The translations under genes and the position numbers were made by a program. Source: Halomonas sp. SpR8 (GTDB taxonomy: Bacteria > Pseudomonadota > Gammaproteobacteria > Pseudomonadales > Halomonadaceae). From it: a DNA stretch of 64,000 bases. The notes under the pieces were generated by a model that was given only the letters and a program-made list of their open reading frames with translations, was not told the DNA's origin and made no database searches. The stretch covers positions 310,001-374,000 of the forward strand of contig NZ_JAUAMC010000002.1 in assembly GCF_031010195.1 (NCBI RefSeq), given 5' to 3'. Positions 43,615 through 52,861 of this stretch are shown one piece after another. Position 1 is the stretch's first letter. Every line of letters begins with the position of its first letter.

Positions 43615-44177
43615 GGCAGCGCCTCTTCCACGCCTTGCGGCACCGCTGCTGCGGTCTGCTCCACGTTAAAACGGAACACACGCCCTGCCCCATTATTCTC
43701 ACTCTCCACCGCTGAGAGCGAGGGCACGCCCAAGCCTGGCAGGGCAGCAATACGGCGCAACTGCTCGGCAACCTGACGTTCGCTGCTTGCCACCGCGGTA
43801 ACACTAACGCTGTCATTGATTTTCGCTAAGCGTTGATAGATCACGCCGTTCGCCACGCTTTGCGCCACATCATTAAACAACTGAACGGTTTGTGTACGCT
43901 CGGCCTGTAAGGCCTGAAATACCGCTATTTGCTCGCCTAAACGACCGATATCGCTGGCATAACGCGATACGCTAGCGATATCGGCATCAAGGCGCTCGAT
44001 GTGGTCACTGATAGTGGCATTACGCTGCTGCTGAGCCGCTAACTTGAGTTGATATAGCTGAGAGATCAGCAACCCAAGCACCACGCCCAGCAACAGCATG
44101 GCTACCACCACGGCGAAGAATTGACGGGTTTGACGCTCACGCTGTGCTTCCCTCCAGGGCAGCAGATTTATGTTCAT
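43611..44177 (-). CDS. pilN: Type IV pilus assembly protein PilN
   Basis: 188 aa. The N-terminal INLLPWREAQRERQTRQF motif that binds PilM is intact, followed by one transmembrane helix (about residues 23-42), a coiled coil and a periplasmic ferredoxin-like fold. Overlaps pilM by 4 bp. Confidence 0.96.
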   Translation of the reverse strand: MNINLLPWREAQRERQTRQFFAVVVAMLLLGVVLGLLISQLYQLKLAAQQQRNATISDHIERLDADIASVSRYASDIGRLGEQIAVFQALQAERTQTVQLFNDVAQSVANGVIYQRLAKINDSVSVTAVASSERQVAEQLRRIAALPGLGVPSLSAVESENNGAGRVFRFNVEQTAAAVPQGVEEALP

Positions 44178-45235
44178 TGGCTAACTCTCATCGCCAAGCC
44201 GCCCGCAGTTAGCATTGCCGGTGCATCGTTGGCTAGCGCCTGGAGATTTAAGCGTTTGTTCACCAGCATGCGCTGAAAGGGGTTAGCAATGGTCACCGAC
44301 ATGCCGCTGTCGTCAGCAATACGTTCGGCAAGCCCAGGGATCACGCTCGACCCGCCGGCCAGCACGATGTGTTTTATCTCCTCCTGGCGCCCGGCTGTAT
44401 AATAAAGCTGTAGCGAGCGTCCCACCTGCTGCACCGCCGTTTCCAAAAACGGATTGAGAAGGCTTTTATGGTAATCGTCCGGCAGCCCGCCGTGCTTTTT
44501 GGCGAAGCCCGCTTCCTCCATGCTTAGATCGTAGCGGTCGCGAATGGCGTCGGTGAGCTGGCGGCCTCCAAACACCGTGTCGCGGCTATAAACAATATGT
44601 CCACCGCGGACGACGTGAAAGGCATTCATATTGTCGCCGATATCCACTAGCCCTACGCAAGCGGTCGGGTCATTATCGATCTTTAGCTGACGATGCAGCT
44701 GGGCCAGTGAGCGCTCCATGGCAAAGGTCTCAACATCGACGGCCGTGGGCTCTAAGCCAGCTCTTTCCAACGTATCAGTCAGTTGCGTTACATCCTGCTG
44801 CCGACAGGCGACCAGCGTCACTTGCTGCTGCTCGTCATCGAACGGCGCAGGGCCCAGGCACTCAAAATCGAACGCGACTTCATTGAACGGAAAAGGAATA
44901 TGGCGGTCGGACTCGACCACAATGCGCTCTTCAATTTCGTTTTCGCTTAGCCCGATAGGAAAGCTCAGCGTTTTGGTGATCGCGGAACTCGCAGGCACGG
45001 CCACCGACGCTTTGCGGGTCGAGGGCTTAGCATGTTTTACGGCACGGCTAAGCACGCTGGCAACGTCATCAATATCGCGAATACGCCGTTCAACCACTGC
45101 GCCGTCACGTAGCGGCCGAACAGCATAGCTTTCTACTTGGTAATTATCGTGGCACTGTTTTAGCTCAAGCAGCTTGACGGTCGCCGATGTAATATCGACG
45201 CCGATCAACCCCTTACCAGGTTTTAGAAAGCGCAT
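44174..45235 (-). CDS. pilM: Type IV pilus assembly ATPase-like protein PilM
   Basis: 353 aa actin/FtsA-like cytoplasmic protein. Phosphate-binding motifs GVDITSATVKLLEL near the N-terminus and VGLVDIGDNMNAFHVV; adenosine motif VLAGGSSVIPGLAERI. Binds the PilN tail and links to the pilus motors. First gene of pilMNOPQ-aroKB; divergent from the PBP1A gene, the usual arrangement. Confidence 0.97.
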   Translation of the reverse strand: MRFLKPGKGLIGVDITSATVKLLELKQCHDNYQVESYAVRPLRDGAVVERRIRDIDDVASVLSRAVKHAKPSTRKASVAVPASSAITKTLSFPIGLSENEIEERIVVESDRHIPFPFNEVAFDFECLGPAPFDDEQQQVTLVACRQQDVTQLTDTLERAGLEPTAVDVETFAMERSLAQLHRQLKIDNDPTACVGLVDIGDNMNAFHVVRGGHIVYSRDTVFGGRQLTDAIRDRYDLSMEEAGFAKKHGGLPDDYHKSLLNPFLETAVQQVGRSLQLYYTAGRQEEIKHIVLAGGSSVIPGLAERIADDSGMSVTIANPFQRMLVNKRLNLQALANDAPAMLTAGGLAMRVSQ

Positions 45236-45350
45236 ACTGGATTAGACTCCACTTATTTATCACATGGTTTGAGGCTACATGATTTTTAGTTAAGTCACAC
45301 CCGAACGCACTTACGGCATATCAACACTGGTGGCCGCCGCCTTGGCTTCC

Positions 45351-45356
45351 TATAAT
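45351..45356 (+). promoter_or_regulatory. Probable -10 box of the PBP1A gene
   Basis: Exact TATAAT in CTTCCTATAATGG, 69 nt ahead of the mrcA ATG. No convincing -35 element is seen. Confidence 0.5.
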
Positions 45357-45424
45357 GGCAGCCAATTACATGATACGGCCGTTTAGATGCCGCTCTTTTA
45401 CTCTTTTCTGGGTGCTCTCTGTAC

Positions 45425-47950
45425 ATGACGTTTCTTCGAACCCTTATCGTCTCGCTTTTCTTCCTCATCGTCTCGCTGGTCGGTGCTATCGCTCTAGCTG
45501 TAGTGGGGGCCGCTATTTACTTTGCTCCCGGGCTTCCTGACGTTCGCCAACTGCAGGATTTCGAACTCAGTGCCCCACTGCGTATTTTCACCCAAGACGG
45601 TAAATTGATTGGCGAGTTTGGTGAAGAGCGCCGCATGGCGATCAACTTTGATGAAATTCCGCAGGATATGATCAACGCCTTGACCGCCGCCGAGGATACC
45701 CACTATTTCGACCATTCCGGCGTCGACCCCCGTGGTTTGGCGCGGGCGGTGGTTCAACTGACGATGAGTGGCGATATTCAATCCGGCGGCTCGACGATCA
45801 CCATGCAGGTCGCGCGTAACTATATGCTGACGCTGGATCAGACGTTTACACGTAAAATTCGTGAAATCCTGCTGGCGCTGCAAATGGAGCAGATACTCGA
45901 TAAAGAGGAAATCTTCGAGCTTTACGTGAACAAGATTTTCCTGGGCAATCGTGCCTACGGTATCGCTGCCGCCGCCGAGACCTATTATGACAAACCGCTC
46001 GCCGAGCTTAGCTTGGCGCAAACAGCCATGATTGCCGGTCTGCCCAAGGCCCCCTCTGCCTTTAATCCGCTAGCTAACTCCGAGCGCTCGCTCATTCGTC
46101 GCAACTGGATTCTATTCCGTATGCGCGAGCTGGGGCATATCGACGAAGCCACCTACCAAGCGGCTGTCCAGGAGCCCGTTACCGCCCGTCGTCACTATAC
46201 CCAAGCGGAAGTCGATGCCGCCTATGTCTCCGAGATGGCGCGTCAGTATGCGGTGGAGCGCTTTGGCGATGAGGCTTACACCGGCGGCTATCGGGTTTAC
46301 ACCACCATTGATAGCGAACTGCAGCCCTTTGCCCGCCAAGCGCTGGCCAATGGGCTAACTGCCTACGACCTGCGCCATGGCTGGCGCGGGCCAGAGCAGA
46401 GTGATATTGCCGCCAGCCTTCTCGAAGCCCAGGAGCAAACCGCCACCCAAGGCCTCGAAGAGGAACTTTCTGAGTCTCCCGAGATTCGCCAGACCGCGCG
46501 TCAAGCCGCTCGACGCAGCCAGACAGAAGTCGAAGGCATCGATGGCGACGTTAGCAACTGGGTTCAGGTGCTTGAGCGCACGCCCAACTATGGTCTGCTC
46601 CAGCCCGCCATCGTGGTAGCGAGCAGTGGCCGTGAAATGCAGGTACTGACCCGCAACGACGGCCTAAAGACCATTGACTGGGACGGCTTGAGCTGGGCAC
46701 GTCCTTACCTGAGCCCGCGCAGCCGCGGTTCCGAGCCCAGTTCGGCTGAAGAGATTGCCGTACGCGGTGATATGGTGCGCGTAATCGAAAATGAAGATGG
46801 CTCGCTACGCCTCTCTCAACAGCCAGACGCAGAAGGCTCGCTGGTCGCTCAAGATCCGCAAACGGGCGCTATCCTGGCTCTCCAGGGCGGCTTCGACTTT
46901 AACGCCAGTAAATTTAACCGTGCGGTGCAGGCGCGGCGCCAGTCAGGCTCAATCTTCAAACCGTTTATTTACTTAGCAGCCCTTGAAGATGGTGAGATGA
47001 ACGCCGCCAGCGTCGTTAACGATTCGCCCGTGGTACTCGACGACGGCAGCAACTCGCTGTGGCGGCCGGTCAACTCCAGCCGTGATTTCCAGGGCCCGAT
47101 GCGCTTACGTCCGGCCCTCGCCCGTTCGCGCAACCTGGTCACTATCCGCGTGCTGCAGACCATGGGCCTGGATTACACCATTAACTTTTTGGAAGGCTTC
47201 GGCTTCTCGCCCGCCCAACTCCCCCGTGGCCTATCGTTAGCGCTAGGCAGCGCAAGTTTAACGCCGCTGGAGATGACCAACGCCTATTCGGTACTCGCCA
47301 ATGGCGGATTCCAGGTGTCGCCTTGGTTCATTGAGCGCGTCACCCGTGACGATGACAACGAACTGATTGATGAAGCCACGCCGCAGGTGGCCTGCCCGAG
47401 CTGTGCCGAAGACCAGGAGACGGTGGAAATCGATGGCCGCGAATACCCGATCGCCAAGCGGGTTGCCGACCCGGCCGCTGTTTATATCCTGCGTGATATG
47501 CTGCGTGACGTTATTACCTCGGGTACTGGCCGCGGTGCACTGAGCCTGGAGCGCGACGACATCGTCGGCAAAACGGGTACCACTAACAGCCAGCGTGACG
47601 CTTGGTTTGCGGGCTTTAACACAGAACTCGTCACCACCGTGTGGGTCGGTAAGGACAGCAACGAAACCATCTCTGAGTATGGCTCTCAGGCCGCACTACC
47701 CATCTGGGTAGCGTTTATGGGCGATGCCCTGGAAGGTACGCCGAACGCCGTGCCTGAACGTCCAGCGACGGTGGTTACCGCGCGCGTAGATCCGGACACA
47801 GGCCGACGCTTAGCGGATGGCCAGTCTGGCGGGATTACCGAGTTATTCCATCAGGATCACTTGCCGGATTACCAGCAGCGCCGTATTAGCCGCGAGCTGG
47901 AAGAAGCCAGCGGCTCCCAGGGTTCAGGCACCGCTGAGTCGATCTTCTAA
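45425..47950 (+). CDS. mrcA: Penicillin-binding protein 1A
   Basis: 841 aa bifunctional peptidoglycan synthase. N-terminal transmembrane anchor (about residues 5-33); GT51 glycosyltransferase with catalytic Glu90 in TAAEDTHYFDHSG and GGSTITMQVARN; OB/ODD-type insert around residues 300-480; transpeptidase with SIFK (Ser509-Lys512), SRN and KTGTT motifs. The length and the insert fit PBP1A. AT the 3' end it shares a bidirectional terminator with the TAXI-TRAP operon. Confidence 0.97.
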   Translation: MTFLRTLIVSLFFLIVSLVGAIALAVVGAAIYFAPGLPDVRQLQDFELSAPLRIFTQDGKLIGEFGEERRMAINFDEIPQDMINALTAAEDTHYFDHSGVDPRGLARAVVQLTMSGDIQSGGSTITMQVARNYMLTLDQTFTRKIREILLALQMEQILDKEEIFELYVNKIFLGNRAYGIAAAAETYYDKPLAELSLAQTAMIAGLPKAPSAFNPLANSERSLIRRNWILFRMRELGHIDEATYQAAVQEPVTARRHYTQAEVDAAYVSEMARQYAVERFGDEAYTGGYRVYTTIDSELQPFARQALANGLTAYDLRHGWRGPEQSDIAASLLEAQEQTATQGLEEELSESPEIRQTARQAARRSQTEVEGIDGDVSNWVQVLERTPNYGLLQPAIVVASSGREMQVLTRNDGLKTIDWDGLSWARPYLSPRSRGSEPSSAEEIAVRGDMVRVIENEDGSLRLSQQPDAEGSLVAQDPQTGAILALQGGFDFNASKFNRAVQARRQSGSIFKPFIYLAALEDGEMNAASVVNDSPVVLDDGSNSLWRPVNSSRDFQGPMRLRPALARSRNLVTIRVLQTMGLDYTINFLEGFGFSPAQLPRGLSLALGSASLTPLEMTNAYSVLANGGFQVSPWFIERVTRDDDNELIDEATPQVACPSCAEDQETVEIDGREYPIAKRVADPAAVYILRDMLRDVITSGTGRGALSLERDDIVGKTGTTNSQRDAWFAGFNTELVTTVWVGKDSNETISEYGSQAALPIWVAFMGDALEGTPNAVPERPATVVTARVDPDTGRRLADGQSGGITELFHQDHLPDYQQRRISRELEEASGSQGSGTAESIF

Positions 47951-47990
47951 CTCGACCTTCTAAACCAGCCAATCCTTAGCCCACCAAGCA

Positions 47991-48023
47991 AAAGGCCCGG
48001 AGAACTAATCTCCGGGCCTTTTT
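47991..48023. terminator. Bidirectional terminator between mrcA and the TAXI-TRAP operon
   Basis: Perfect 13-bp stem AAAGGCCCGGAGA / TCTCCGGGCCTTT with T-rich plus-strand exit (TTTTTG) and A-rich entry, so it can serve both converging units. Confidence 0.9.
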
Positions 48024-48066
48024 GTTACTGACTGTCTTCCCTCTCTAGCCGTCGGTTGCCCAACGC

Positions 48067-50085
48067 CTATCCGCTAACGGGGGTCGCAGGCGCTTCGCGC
48101 TTGCTGGCCAGCCAGTTAGCACCAATGGCGACAACCATGACCGCCACGCCGGCAATTTCGGTCATCAGGTTGGGATAGAACACCCCAAAAATGGCGGCGG
48201 TAATCGCGATGCGCGGTAGCCACGACATTTTGGTAAACAGATAGCCCTCCAGCGCCGCGGCAAAAGCACCTAACGCCAGAATGGCAATCACCGCATTCCA
48301 GATCACCACCGGCACCGGACCGCCAATGATGATTTCGGGGTTGAAGACCATAAACAGCGGAATCAAGTAGAGTCCTTTAGCAAACTTCCACGCCTGGAAG
48401 CTGGTTTCCATCGGTTTACTGCCCGCAATTGCCGCTCCGGCAAAGCCTGCCAAGGCGATGGGCGGCGTCACGTTGGAGTCCTGGGAGTACCAGAACACCA
48501 CCAGGTGCGCGACCAGCAGCGGCACACCAAACTCAGCGGTCAATGCAGGCCCGACGAGTACAATGAGCACGATATAGCTGGCGGTAACCGGTAGCCCCAT
48601 GCCCAGCACCAGACTCGCCAACAGCACCATCACCAACGCCAACACCAAGTTGCCGCCGGAGAAAGCCAGCATCATCGAGGAGAATTTCAGCCCCAAGCCG
48701 GTCAGCCCGACTACGCCAACAATGATCCCGGCAACCGCACAGGCCATGGAGACTGCCACCGCATTGCGAGCCCCCAACTCCAAGCCCTCGATTAACTTGG
48801 CAAAGCCTGCACGCACCACGTCTTTAACGGCCGTCGCGGTCACCGGCTGCCCCTGCCTGGGCGCCACAAAGAAGAACCACAACACATAGCGCAATACCGC
48901 CACTGCCAAAATGGTCACTACTGCGTAGTAGCCAACCCGCATCGGCGACATGCTCATCGCCAGCAGCCAGACCAGCACGGCCAGCGGCAGCAGGAAGTGC
49001 CAGCCATCCTTCATGACCTGGCGCATCTGCGGCAGTTCGTCTTTGGGCAGCCCCTGCATGCCTTGCTTAAGGGCAATGATATGCACGAACAGATAGACCG
49101 TGGCGAAATACATAATCGCCGGCAAGATACTGACTTTGACAATATCCAGATACGGCGTATTGGTATATTCAGCGATCAAGAATGCCCCAGCACCCATTAA
49201 CGGGGGCATGATCTGCCCACCGGTCGAGGCCGCGGCTTCGATGCCGCCTGCCTGCTTGGCTTTGTAGCCAAGTTTTTTCATCAACGGAATGGTAAAGGCA
49301 CCGGTGGTGACCACATTGGCAATCGCGCTGCCGGAAATCGAGCCCATGCCCGCCGAGGCTAATACCGCCGCCTTGGCGGGTCCGCCGCGCTGACGGCCGG
49401 TCGCCGCATAGGCCATATCGATAAAGAATTTACCCGCCCCGGTGCACTCCAAAAAGGCGCCAAACAGCACAAAAATAAAGATATAGGTGGCCGCGACGCC
49501 TAGCGGCAGGCCAAAGATGCCCTCTTGCCCCAGGTAGAGCTGACCGGCGACTCGGTCAATGGTGTAGCCGCGGTGCTCTAGAATGCCCGGCATCCACTCG
49601 CCTAGCCACGGTAGCTCACCGCGTGGCCCGGCAAACGCATAGACAATCGCCAGCAGGCCGATCACGGTCATCCCAAAACCCACCGCGCGGCGGCTGGCTT
49701 CCAGTACGGTCACGGTGGCAATACAGGCAACCAGAATATCGGTGTCATTCCAGAACCCAGCACGGCTAAAAATCTCATCCAGATTGAGCACTAAGTAACC
49801 ACCGGTGAGGATGGCGCCGGCAAAAAACAGCAGATCAAGCCCCCAGCCCAATACACCACGCTTACGAGTGGGACCGAAGGCTGGAAACATTAAAAACGCC
49901 AGTATCATGATCAACGCGAGGTGAATACTGCGCTGATAAAAAAGGCCTAAGGGCTGAATACCGGCGGAATAGAGTTGGAACAGGGAAAGACCCACCGCCA
50001 CAATGGTGATCGACCACAGCACCATGCGGGGTTGAATCGCATTACCGCCCGGCACCACGCTCGACGGTTGCTTGGATTCGCTCAT
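48067..50085 (-). CDS. TRAP transporter fused permease (4TM/12TM, TAXI type)
   Basis: 672 aa fused DctQ-DctM membrane protein of a sodium-driven tripartite transporter. Many hydrophobic helices; the DctM core has GGQIMPPLMGAGAFLIAEYT (about residues 285-305), SAIANVVTTGAFTIPLMKKLGYK and MGLPVTASYIVLIVLVGPAL. The fused form normally works with a TAXI binding protein, which is encoded two genes upstream. The substrate is not readable from sequence; C4/C5 dicarboxylates or glutamate-like compounds are known for a few TAXI systems. Confidence 0.93.
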   Translation of the reverse strand: MSESKQPSSVVPGGNAIQPRMVLWSITIVAVGLSLFQLYSAGIQPLGLFYQRSIHLALIMILAFLMFPAFGPTRKRGVLGWGLDLLFFAGAILTGGYLVLNLDEIFSRAGFWNDTDILVACIATVTVLEASRRAVGFGMTVIGLLAIVYAFAGPRGELPWLGEWMPGILEHRGYTIDRVAGQLYLGQEGIFGLPLGVAATYIFIFVLFGAFLECTGAGKFFIDMAYAATGRQRGGPAKAAVLASAGMGSISGSAIANVVTTGAFTIPLMKKLGYKAKQAGGIEAAASTGGQIMPPLMGAGAFLIAEYTNTPYLDIVKVSILPAIMYFATVYLFVHIIALKQGMQGLPKDELPQMRQVMKDGWHFLLPLAVLVWLLAMSMSPMRVGYYAVVTILAVAVLRYVLWFFFVAPRQGQPVTATAVKDVVRAGFAKLIEGLELGARNAVAVSMACAVAGIIVGVVGLTGLGLKFSSMMLAFSGGNLVLALVMVLLASLVLGMGLPVTASYIVLIVLVGPALTAEFGVPLLVAHLVVFWYSQDSNVTPPIALAGFAGAAIAGSKPMETSFQAWKFAKGLYLIPLFMVFNPEIIIGGPVPVVIWNAVIAILALGAFAAALEGYLFTKMSWLPRIAITAAIFGVFYPNLMTEIAGVAVMVVAIGANWLASKREAPATPVSG

Positions 50086-50117
50086 GAAGTCCTCGGAAGC
50101 GTTAACTAATGTCGTTT

Positions 50118-50630
50118 TTATTCACGCGGGGATGCGTGAGGATCTATCAGTTGAATGGTCACCCGCTGTCCAGCGGCGTGCTCACTCAGGCTTACGGATG
50201 CATGTTCACCATCTGGCCACACCACGCGATGATTGACAGCAGGTGAACCCACCCTCAACACATACCGGTTATTGGCAACAGGCTCGTTAATGGCATTGAT
50301 CCAGTAACCGCCCTCACCGTCTGAGACCTGTTCACCACGGCCAAAGATATGCCCAAGCCCGGCGGCAAAGTCGGGTTGATGGCTACGCTCCAGTTGCATG
50401 ACACTCGCCGCATTACGATAGCAGTCCAACACCGTGAAGTGCTCAACGGAGTGCTGCCACTTAATACACCAGCGACCGCCAGCAGGCACCGCTTCATCCA
50501 CCAGGGTATCGCCCTGTTCGGTCACCACGGCTAAGCGCATAAACGCAGACGCCGAAGCAGGGGAAGCCCCCACTTCGGCGAACGGACAGCATGCAATGAG
50601 TAGCGCCACCAGTCGTTGCTGCCACTGCAT
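50118..50630 (-). CDS. DUF1850 protein of the TAXI-TRAP operon
   Basis: 170 aa. N-terminal signal peptide (about residues 1-25, LLIACCPFAEVGA), then a compact beta-rich domain with FTIKWQHSVEH-like segment (WCIKWQHSVEHFTVLDCYR) characteristic of DUF1850. Such genes are often found between TAXI binding protein and fused permease genes; role unknown. Here it sits 41 nt after the binding-protein gene and 32 nt before the permease gene. Confidence 0.85.
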   Translation of the reverse strand: MQWQQRLVALLIACCPFAEVGASPASASAFMRLAVVTEQGDTLVDEAVPAGGRWCIKWQHSVEHFTVLDCYRNAASVMQLERSHQPDFAAGLGHIFGRGEQVSDGEGGYWINAINEPVANNRYVLRVGSPAVNHRVVWPDGEHASVSLSEHAAGQRVTIQLIDPHASPRE

Positions 50631-50671
50631 GGCAATATCGCTCTATGTCCTGTAGTAGTTACAGACAGTGG

Positions 50672-51631
50672 TTACGGACGTAAACGATCCGGGATATCAG
50701 CACCGACTTCTTCGAAATAGCGCAGTGCACCGGGGTGTAACGGCACCGGGGTAGAGTCCATGGTGAACTTCACGGTGGTGTCATTCGCCGCAGGGTGAAC
50801 CGCAATCAACTCGTCGGTGTTTTCGAACAGCAGTTGGGTCAACTGGTAAGCCAGCTCTTCGTCCATCTCAGAGTTAACGACGAGAACGTTGGGAATACCG
50901 ATGGTCTGTACGGCTTCATCCATACCGTCATACATACCCGCAGCAAGCTCGTAGGGTGCGAAGACTTCCTCTTCTGCCTGGGCATTGGCCACTTCTTCAT
51001 CAGATAGGCTAATCAGGCGAATATCGCGGGTGGCGGCCAGGTTGAGAATTGAGCTGGTCGGCGGCCCTACGCTCCAGAAACCGGCATCGATGTCACCATC
51101 GCGAATCGCATCAGCGGTTTCGTTGAAGTTAAGGCGCTGGGGAGTGAAGTCATCATAGCTAACCCCATTGGCTTCAAGCAGAGCACGGGCATTCAGCTCG
51201 GTGCCGCTACCCGGTGCACCGACGGAAACGCGCTTGCCCGCTAGATCAGCAATCGACTCAATATCCGACTCGGCCAGCGTTACCAGCTGTACCGCGTTGG
51301 GGTAAACCGAGGCGAGCGCGCGGATGTTTTCAACCTGACGACCTTCAAAGTCATCTGTGCCGTTGTAGGCTTGATAGACCGTATCGGCCAGTGCCAGGGC
51401 AAGATCTGCGTCGCCGCGCATGATCAGCCCCATGTTTTCAACCGAGGCACCGGTGACTTCGGCGGTCGCCTGGGCACCTTCGATATGGTTGTTGATCATC
51501 TCGGCAAAACCACCACCGATTGGATAGTAAACGCCGCCGGTACCACCGGTGGCGATAGAGAGTTGCTGGGCGCTTGCTGGGAGCGCGACCGCGAGCATCG
51601 ATGCGGCAGCAGCGTATTTTAGCGTTTTCAT
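50672..51631 (-). CDS. TAXI family TRAP transporter solute-binding protein
   Basis: 319 aa periplasmic binding protein. Signal peptide MKTLKYAAAASMLAVALPASAQ; the TAXI-type opening LSIATGGTGGVYYPIGGGFAEMIN and the SVGAPGSGTELNARALLEANG segment are typical. Captures the ligand for the fused TRAP permease. First gene of the operon and divergent from csiR, with 400 bp of shared upstream sequence holding a tandem repeat. Confidence 0.94.
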   Translation of the reverse strand: MKTLKYAAAASMLAVALPASAQQLSIATGGTGGVYYPIGGGFAEMINNHIEGAQATAEVTGASVENMGLIMRGDADLALALADTVYQAYNGTDDFEGRQVENIRALASVYPNAVQLVTLAESDIESIADLAGKRVSVGAPGSGTELNARALLEANGVSYDDFTPQRLNFNETADAIRDGDIDAGFWSVGPPTSSILNLAATRDIRLISLSDEEVANAQAEEEVFAPYELAAGMYDGMDEAVQTIGIPNVLVVNSEMDEELAYQLTQLLFENTDELIAVHPAANDTTVKFTMDSTPVPLHPGALRYFEEVGADIPDRLRP

Positions 51632-51866
51632 GAGCGTTTCCTCCGTCCTGCTTGGACTTTATAGGTATGGTTGACGATAAAGGAGGTGTTGAAGCCCCGG
51701 GGTCTGCTTGCCATCAAAAGACAACCAGAAACGGTGAAGGAGAAGTTAGCACGGCTTATGCGTTAGATGCTAATGGGGGTTTTCAGCGCAGCAGCGCCGT
51801 CGCCCGTTCAATAATAAGCGGGCGCCAATAGACAAAACCGCTGCGGTAACTTAGCAGGAGTTCCAC

Positions 51867-51926
51867 GCATTAAAACAAGCATTAAAACAAGCATTAAAAC
51901 AAGCATTAAAACAAGCATTAAAACAA
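51867..51926. repeat. Five exact 12-bp tandem repeats
   Basis: GCATTAAAACAA repeated five times without change (60 bp) in the divergent TAXI-TRAP/csiR promoter gap (51632-52038). The period is about one helical turn. Otherwise the gap shows no clear promoter; 51926-52010 is AT-rich and is the likelier csiR promoter. Confidence 0.95.
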
Positions 51927-52038
51927 TGAAATCCCGCACAAATGTCTTACTCTATGCCAAATTGTTAATATTTACTGATAATGGCCGTTAATTTCTCCCC
52001 CACTTTTATTATTGATTCAGGATAGGAGCCACACTGCT

Positions 52039-52758
52039 ATGGAGCCCGGTTTTAAGCAGGAAAATAGTAGCGAAAAAGACGCACCGCGCCAGAACCTGGC
52101 CATCAGCGCTTACCGCCAGCTCAAGCATGACATTATTCGTGGCCGCTACGCCCCTGAACAGAAGCTGTTAATGAGTCACCTGAAAGAGCATTACGGCGCC
52201 AGCACCGGGCCGCTGCGGGAGGCGCTCTCACAGCTGGTCGCTGACCGCCTGGTCATCGCCATTAGCCAGCGCGGTTACCGGGTAGCGCCAATGTCGCTGG
52301 CCGAGCTCAACGACATCTACGACGCCCGGGCTCAGCTTGAAGGGTTGATTCTGCGCCTTGCCATAGAGCGCGGCGACGATGACTGGGAAGCCACGGTACT
52401 GGCCACCGCCCATCGGTTAGCCAAAGTGACCGACATCAATACCCCCGACGACCTGCTCGACCTTTGGGATCAGCGCCACAAAGCGTTCCATACCGCCATT
52501 GCCAGCGGCTGTAACTCCCCTCACCTGCTGCAAATGCGTAACACTCTGTTTGACCAAGTAGAGCGCTACCGCCACCTATGGCTCCAGGAAACCGTGATGT
52601 CGTCTCAGGCACTGGAGCTCAAGCGTCAGGAGCACGCCGCGTTAGTCGAGGTCATTCTGGCTCGCGACACAGCCCAGGCCGACAGCTTAATGCGTGACCA
52701 TTTAATGACCCCAGTACCGATTATCACGCGTGTCCTCGAGGCGCGGGGCATCAATTAA
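52039..52758 (+). CDS. csiR: GntR/FadR-family regulator, CsiR (GlaR)-like
   Basis: 239 aa. N-terminal winged helix ([48 protein letters not shown]) and C-terminal FCD ligand domain with the Asp/His metal-binding pattern ([16 protein letters not shown]). By eye it matches E. coli CsiR/GlaR closely along its whole length; that protein represses glutarate and GABA genes and is released by glutarate. I start at ATG 52039 with AGGAG 10 nt upstream; a TTG at 52012 is an alternative. It precedes glutarate genes on the same strand, in line with that role. Confidence 0.88.
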   Translation: MEPGFKQENSSEKDAPRQNLAISAYRQLKHDIIRGRYAPEQKLLMSHLKEHYGASTGPLREALSQLVADRLVIAISQRGYRVAPMSLAELNDIYDARAQLEGLILRLAIERGDDDWEATVLATAHRLAKVTDINTPDDLLDLWDQRHKAFHTAIASGCNSPHLLQMRNTLFDQVERYRHLWLQETVMSSQALELKRQEHAALVEVILARDTAQADSLMRDHLMTPVPIITRVLEARGIN

Positions 52759-52766
52759 ATTCTGCG

Positions 52767-52796
52767 TTTTAAAAAAATGTAGATATTTTAAAAAAA
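52767..52796 (+). promoter_or_regulatory. Direct repeat upstream of gcdH, possible CsiR site
   Basis: TTTTAAAAAAA occurs twice (52767-52777 and 52786-52796), 19 bp apart, in the 103-bp csiR-gcdH gap. CsiR operators known from E. coli are A/T-rich, so these are candidates; they may equally be promoter sequence. Confidence 0.4.
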
Positions 52797-52861
52797 CGGC
52801 GATACATTGGTTGCAGGCTACTTTGCATCTATTCCTGCCCACAAACTTAGGAATCCACGCC

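Noticed and set aside
51867..51926. Plasmid-type iterons or a replication origin
   Set aside because: No replication initiator gene, no DnaA-box cluster, and the site lies between ordinary chromosomal operons.
52730..52861. Longer start for glutaryl-CoA dehydrogenase inside csiR
   Set aside because: The 44 extra residues are unlike the family and cross an AT-rich spacer; the ATG at 52862 has a good ribosome site.
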